Origin: UMGS1781 sp045628105
GTDB lineage: Bacteria > Bacillota > Clostridia > TANB77 > CAG-508
Length of the DNA: 17,024 nucleotides
Direction: 5' to 3'
Assembly: GCA_045628105.1 (NCBI GenBank)
Contig: JAZQOX010000037.1
Span: forward strand, 1 to 17,024
Part shown: one piece after another, positions 14,584-17,024 of the stretch
Numbering within the stretch: the first letter of the stretch is position 1
Layout of the letters: every line of letters starts with the position of its first letter
Program-made: the position numbers and the translations under genes
Notes under the pieces: generated by a model
Databases searched by the model: none
What the model saw: the letters and a program-made list of their open reading frames with translations, nothing else
What the model was told of the DNA's origin: nothing

Positions 14584-15012
14584 ATGGCAAAGAAAGAAAT
14601 TACTAACGTAATTAAATTACAAATCGAAGCTGCAAAAGCAACACCAGCTCCACCAGTAGGACCAGCTTTAGGTTCAAGTGGTGTAAACATTATGCAATTC
14701 GTTAAAGAATTTAACGATAGAACAGCAAATCAACCAGGTATGATAATACCAGTTGTTATAACAGTTTATTCAGATAAATCATTTGAATTTATAACAAAGG
14801 TTCCACCAGTTGCTGTATTAATTAAAAAAGCAATAAAATTACAAAAAGGTTCTGGAAAACCAAACAAAGACAAAGTTGCAAGTATAACAAAGGCACAAGT
14901 TCAAGCAATAGCTGAACAAAAAATGGAAGATTTAAATGCCGGATCTGTTGAAGCAGCTATGAGAATGGTTGCAGGAACAGCACGTTCAATGGGTGTTACT
15001 GTAGTTGATTAA
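14584..15012 (+). CDS. rplK: 50S ribosomal protein L11
   Basis: 142 residues, forms the GTPase-associated stalk base with 23S rRNA and contacts elongation factors. The proline-rich N-terminal signature PAPPVGPALGSSGVNIMQF (20-38) and the rRNA-binding C-terminal domain with AGTARSMGV (130-138) are both present. The AAAGGAAG site before the ATG is somewhat weaker than those of its neighbours. Confidence 0.98.
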   Translation: MAKKEITNVIKLQIEAAKATPAPPVGPALGSSGVNIMQFVKEFNDRTANQPGMIIPVVITVYSDKSFEFITKVPPVAVLIKKAIKLQKGSGKPNKDKVASITKAQVQAIAEQKMEDLNAGSVEAAMRMVAGTARSMGVTVVD

Positions 15013-15043
15013 TTTTGATTATTTATAAATATTAGAGAATTTA

Positions 15044-15106
15044 GCCAAACGCAGGAGGTTTATATTTAAATTTAAGATAAATATAAAAGCTCCGATGAGA
15101 TTTGGC
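15044..15106 (+). promoter_or_regulatory. L1-binding translational operator (L1 leader)
   Basis: GCCAAA (15044-15049) pairs with TTTGGC (15101-15106); GGAG (15054-15057) pairs with CTCC (15090-15093), leaving an asymmetric loop of CGCA opposite GATGAGA. This mimics the L1 site on 23S rRNA, where GAUGAG is the key element. A long AT stem (about 15059-15068 with 15078-15087) caps it. It lies in the rplK-rplA gap, so excess L1 probably represses its own gene. Confidence 0.8.
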
Positions 15107-15180
15107 GGATGTTTTTAATAAATATATAGATAATAAATAATTGGGAGGAGAAATCCGATATTACCAAAAGGAGGATATTT

Positions 15181-15858
15181 ATGAAAAGAGGAAAGTTATA
15201 TCTAGAAAGTGAAAAACTTATAGATAAAGCAAAAAATTATGATGCCAAAGAGGCTATTGAGACATTTACAAAAATGCCAAAAAGAAAATTTGATGAAACA
15301 GTTGAATTACACGTTAAATTAGGTGTTGATTCAAAACAAGCTGACCAACAAGTTAGAGGAACAGTAGTTCTTCCAAATGGTACAGGTAAAACACAAAAAG
15401 TTTTAGTATTTGCTAAAGGTGATAAAGCTAAAGAAGCTGAAGCAGCTGGAGCAGACTTTGTTGGAGCAGAAGAATTAGTTCCAAAAATTGAAAAAGAAAA
15501 CTGGTTCGATTATGATGTAATCGTAGCTACACCTGATATGATGGGTGTAATAGGAAGATTAGGTAGAGTATTAGGACCTAAAGGATTAATGCCAAACCCT
15601 AAATCTGGAACAGTTACAATGGATGTAACAAAAGCTATAAACGAAATCAAATCTGGTAAAGTTGAATACAGATTAGATAAATCTAATATTATTCACTTAG
15701 GATTTGGAAAAGTATCTTTTGGTGCTGAAAAATTATTAGAAAACTATCAAACAGTTATGGATGCTATTATAAAAGCAAAACCAGCAGCAGCTAAAGGACA
15801 ATATGTTAAAAGCGTAGCAGTTTCTACAACAATGGGACCAAGCATTTATATTGGGTAA
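15181..15858 (+). CDS. rplA: 50S ribosomal protein L1
   Basis: 225 residues, forms the mobile L1 stalk at the exit site and is also a translational repressor of its own mRNA. The signature GRLGRVLGPKGLMPNPKSGTV (126-146) is intact, as is the two-domain layout. AAAAGGAGG (15166-15174) precedes the ATG. The 168-base gap before it, large for this operon, is taken up by the L1-binding leader. Confidence 0.97.
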   Translation: MKRGKLYLESEKLIDKAKNYDAKEAIETFTKMPKRKFDETVELHVKLGVDSKQADQQVRGTVVLPNGTGKTQKVLVFAKGDKAKEAEAAGADFVGAEELVPKIEKENWFDYDVIVATPDMMGVIGRLGRVLGPKGLMPNPKSGTVTMDVTKAINEIKSGKVEYRLDKSNIIHLGFGKVSFGAEKLLENYQTVMDAIIKAKPAAAKGQYVKSVAVSTTMGPSIYIG

Positions 15859-15865
15859 TTTAAAT

Positions 15866-15940
15866 ATAGCCAAAGACAGTAGGCAAATGTAAGTCCTACC
15901 GAGGTAAATAATTTGAGATTTAAATCTCTTGTTTGCCTCG
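15866..15940 (+). ncRNA. Ribosomal protein L10 leader
   Basis: The gap before rplJ starts with the typical AGCCAAAGACAGTAGG, then TCCTACCGAGGTAA. GTAGG (15880-15884) pairs with CCTAC (15895-15899), and CGAGGTAAA (15900-15908) can pair with TTTGCCTCG (15932-15940). This matches the L10 leader family, to which the L10-(L12)4 complex binds to control rplJ-rplL expression. Confidence 0.88.
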
Positions 15941-15969
15941 AGTAGGCAAGCAAGGGATTTTAATTTTTT
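15922..15969 (+). terminator. Attenuator hairpin before rplJ
   Basis: Arms 15922-15938 and 15944-15960 form about 15 pairs around a CGAGT loop, followed by TAATTTTTT. The left arm is also needed for the alternative pairing of 15900-15908 with 15932-15940, so termination and antitermination are mutually exclusive. A perfect palindrome GAGATTTAAATCTC (15915-15928) offers a further competing fold. Confidence 0.75.
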
Positions 15970-16008
15970 ATATAAATTAAAACAAAAAATATTGGGAGGT
16001 GAATTTAA

Positions 16009-16512
16009 ATGGCAAGCGAAAAAGCAATTAATCAAAAAATTAAAGAAGTTGAAGAATTAGCTGAAAAAATATCAAAAGCAAAAGTAGTTCTTTTAACAGA
16101 TTATAAAGGAATCAATGTTGCAGATGTTACAGGTGTTAGAGCTAAATTAAGAGGCGTTAATGCTGAATATAAAGTAATAAAAAACAATATTACAAGAAGA
16201 GCTTTAGCAGCATGTAAATTAGAAGGATTAGATGAATTCTTAGAAGGAACAACAGCAGTTGTTATAGGATATGATGATTATCTAGAACCTTCAAAAGCAA
16301 TATATGAATATACAAAGGAACATGACTTCTACAAAATTAAAGCAGGAGTTATAGACGGAAAAGTAGTAAGTGCAGAAGAAATAATTACTTTAGCAAAACT
16401 ACCATCAAGAGAGACACTTATCGCTCAACTTGCTGGAGCATTACTTGGAAATATTTCAAAACTTGCAGTTGCTATCAATGCAGTTTCTGAACAAAAAGCA
16501 GCAAATGCATAA
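16009..16512 (+). CDS. rplJ: 50S ribosomal protein L10
   Basis: 167 residues, anchors the L7/L12 dimers to the ribosome stalk. The N-terminal rRNA-binding domain holds VVLLTDYKGINVADVTGVRAKLR (26-48) and YKVIKNNITRRAL (54-66); the C-terminal helix that carries L12 dimers ends with the ISKLAVAINAVSEQKAA stretch. GGGAGGTGA (15994-16002) precedes the ATG. It is controlled by the L10 leader just upstream. Confidence 0.98.
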   Translation: MASEKAINQKIKEVEELAEKISKAKVVLLTDYKGINVADVTGVRAKLRGVNAEYKVIKNNITRRALAACKLEGLDEFLEGTTAVVIGYDDYLEPSKAIYEYTKEHDFYKIKAGVIDGKVVSAEEIITLAKLPSRETLIAQLAGALLGNISKLAVAINAVSEQKAANA

Positions 16513-16573
16513 TTTAAATTGGGTTGTGACCGACACAGTAATATAAAATTTATTTTAAAGGAGAGAATTAAAA

Positions 16574-16942
16574 ATGAGTGAAAAAACAGACAAAATGTTA
16601 GAAGAAATCGACAGCTTAACAGTTGTTGAATTATCAGAATTAGTAAAAGGAATTGAAGAAAAATATGGAGTATCTGCACAAGCAGTAGCAGCACCTGTAG
16701 CAGGTGGAGCAGCAGCTGCAGCTGAAGAAAAAACATCTTTCAACGTTGTTTTAAAAGAAGCTGGAGCTAACAAAATCGCTGTAATCAAAGTTGTTAGAGA
16801 CGTTACAGGATTAGGATTAAAAGAAGCTAAAGACTTAGTTGATGGAGCACCAAAAACAGTTAAAGAAGGAGTTTCTAAAGAAGATACTGAAGCAATGAAA
16901 GCAAAATTCGAAGAAGCAGGAGCAGTTGTAGAATTAGCTTAA
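16574..16942 (+). CDS. rplL: 50S ribosomal protein L7/L12
   Basis: 122 residues, the multicopy stalk protein that recruits translation GTPases. The N-terminal dimerisation domain (TDKMLEEIDSLTVVELSELVKGIEEKYG) is joined by an alanine-rich hinge (about 34-51) to the globular C-terminal domain with KIAVIKVVRDVTGLGLKEAKDLVDGAP. The length and all conserved positions are normal. AAGGAGAG precedes the start. A second copy begins 21 bases after its stop. Confidence 0.98.
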   Translation: MSEKTDKMLEEIDSLTVVELSELVKGIEEKYGVSAQAVAAPVAGGAAAAAEEKTSFNVVLKEAGANKIAVIKVVRDVTGLGLKEAKDLVDGAPKTVKEGVSKEDTEAMKAKFEEAGAVVELA

Positions 16943-16963
16943 TTTAAAAGGAGAGAATTTAAA

Positions 16964-17024
16964 ATGAGTGAAAAAACAGACAAAATGTTAGAAGAAATCG
17001 ACAGCTTAACAGTTGTTGAATTAT
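16964..17024 (+). CDS. rplL: Second tandem rplL copy, cut by the window end
   Basis: The 61 bases from the ATG at 16964 to the window edge are identical to the first 61 bases of rplL at 16574-16634, encoding MSEKTDKMLEEIDSLTVVEL. The ribosome-site region just upstream is also copied but with small differences (one fewer A after GAGAG, shifted A/T runs). These changes favour a real duplication over a simple assembly overlap, though the latter is not excluded. Whether the copy is full length cannot be seen. Confidence 0.8.
   Translation, partial: MSEKTDKMLEEIDSLTVVEL

Noticed and set aside
15915..15928. GAGATTTAAATCTC as a protein operator
   Set aside because: It lies inside the L10 leader between the two alternative folds and is better explained as RNA pairing.

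Overview
The window is AT-rich DNA from a low-GC Firmicute, most likely an anaerobic member of the Clostridia. The main reasons are the DnaI/DnaD-type primosome pair, an rpmG-secE-nusG-rplK-rplA-rplJ-rplL cluster with Firmicute-style leaders, a rubrerythrin, a fused GshAB, strong AGGAGG ribosome binding sites and consensus sigma-A promoters. The species cannot be named from the sequence alone.

Layout. (1) 88-3323: an isoleucyl-tRNA synthetase of the long, type-2-like class on its own promoter and terminator, with altered class I signature motifs. (2) 3326-3929: a rubrerythrin with its own promoter. (3) About 3934-5041: an insertion bounded by a ~33-bp inverted repeat, carrying one promoter-gene-terminator cassette for a lipoprotein with an HEXXH zinc-protease motif and no transposase. 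(4) 5033-7066, minus strand: a DnaD-domain replication protein followed by the DnaI/DnaC helicase loader. The loader's stop codon lies inside the inserted repeat. (5) 7090-9356, minus strand: glutathione biosynthesis fusion GshAB with promoter and terminator. (6) 9371-13274: a regulatory block. An XRE-family repressor-like gene, broken by a one-base frameshift, is divergent from an ECF sigma factor gene and a very large membrane anti-sigma protein. The intergenic region holds a perfect-consensus promoter, two matching 13-bp palindromes and a possible ECF-type promoter. (7) 13314-17024: the rpmG-secE-nusG-rplK-rplA-rplJ-rplL operon, with an L1-binding leader before rplA, an L10 leader plus terminator hairpin before rplJ, and the start of a second tandem rplL at the window edge.

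Most genes are housekeeping (translation, replication, redox defence). The accessory signal is concentrated in the inverted-repeat cassette and in the XRE/ECF/anti-sigma block, where an envelope-sensing sigma circuit appears to sit next to a damaged repressor. The most useful second looks are the GXHH active site of the IleRS (a signature linked to strong mupirocin resistance), the protease-bearing cassette, an internal ribosome binding site that would make an anti-sigma protein lacking its sigma-binding head, and the rplL duplication.
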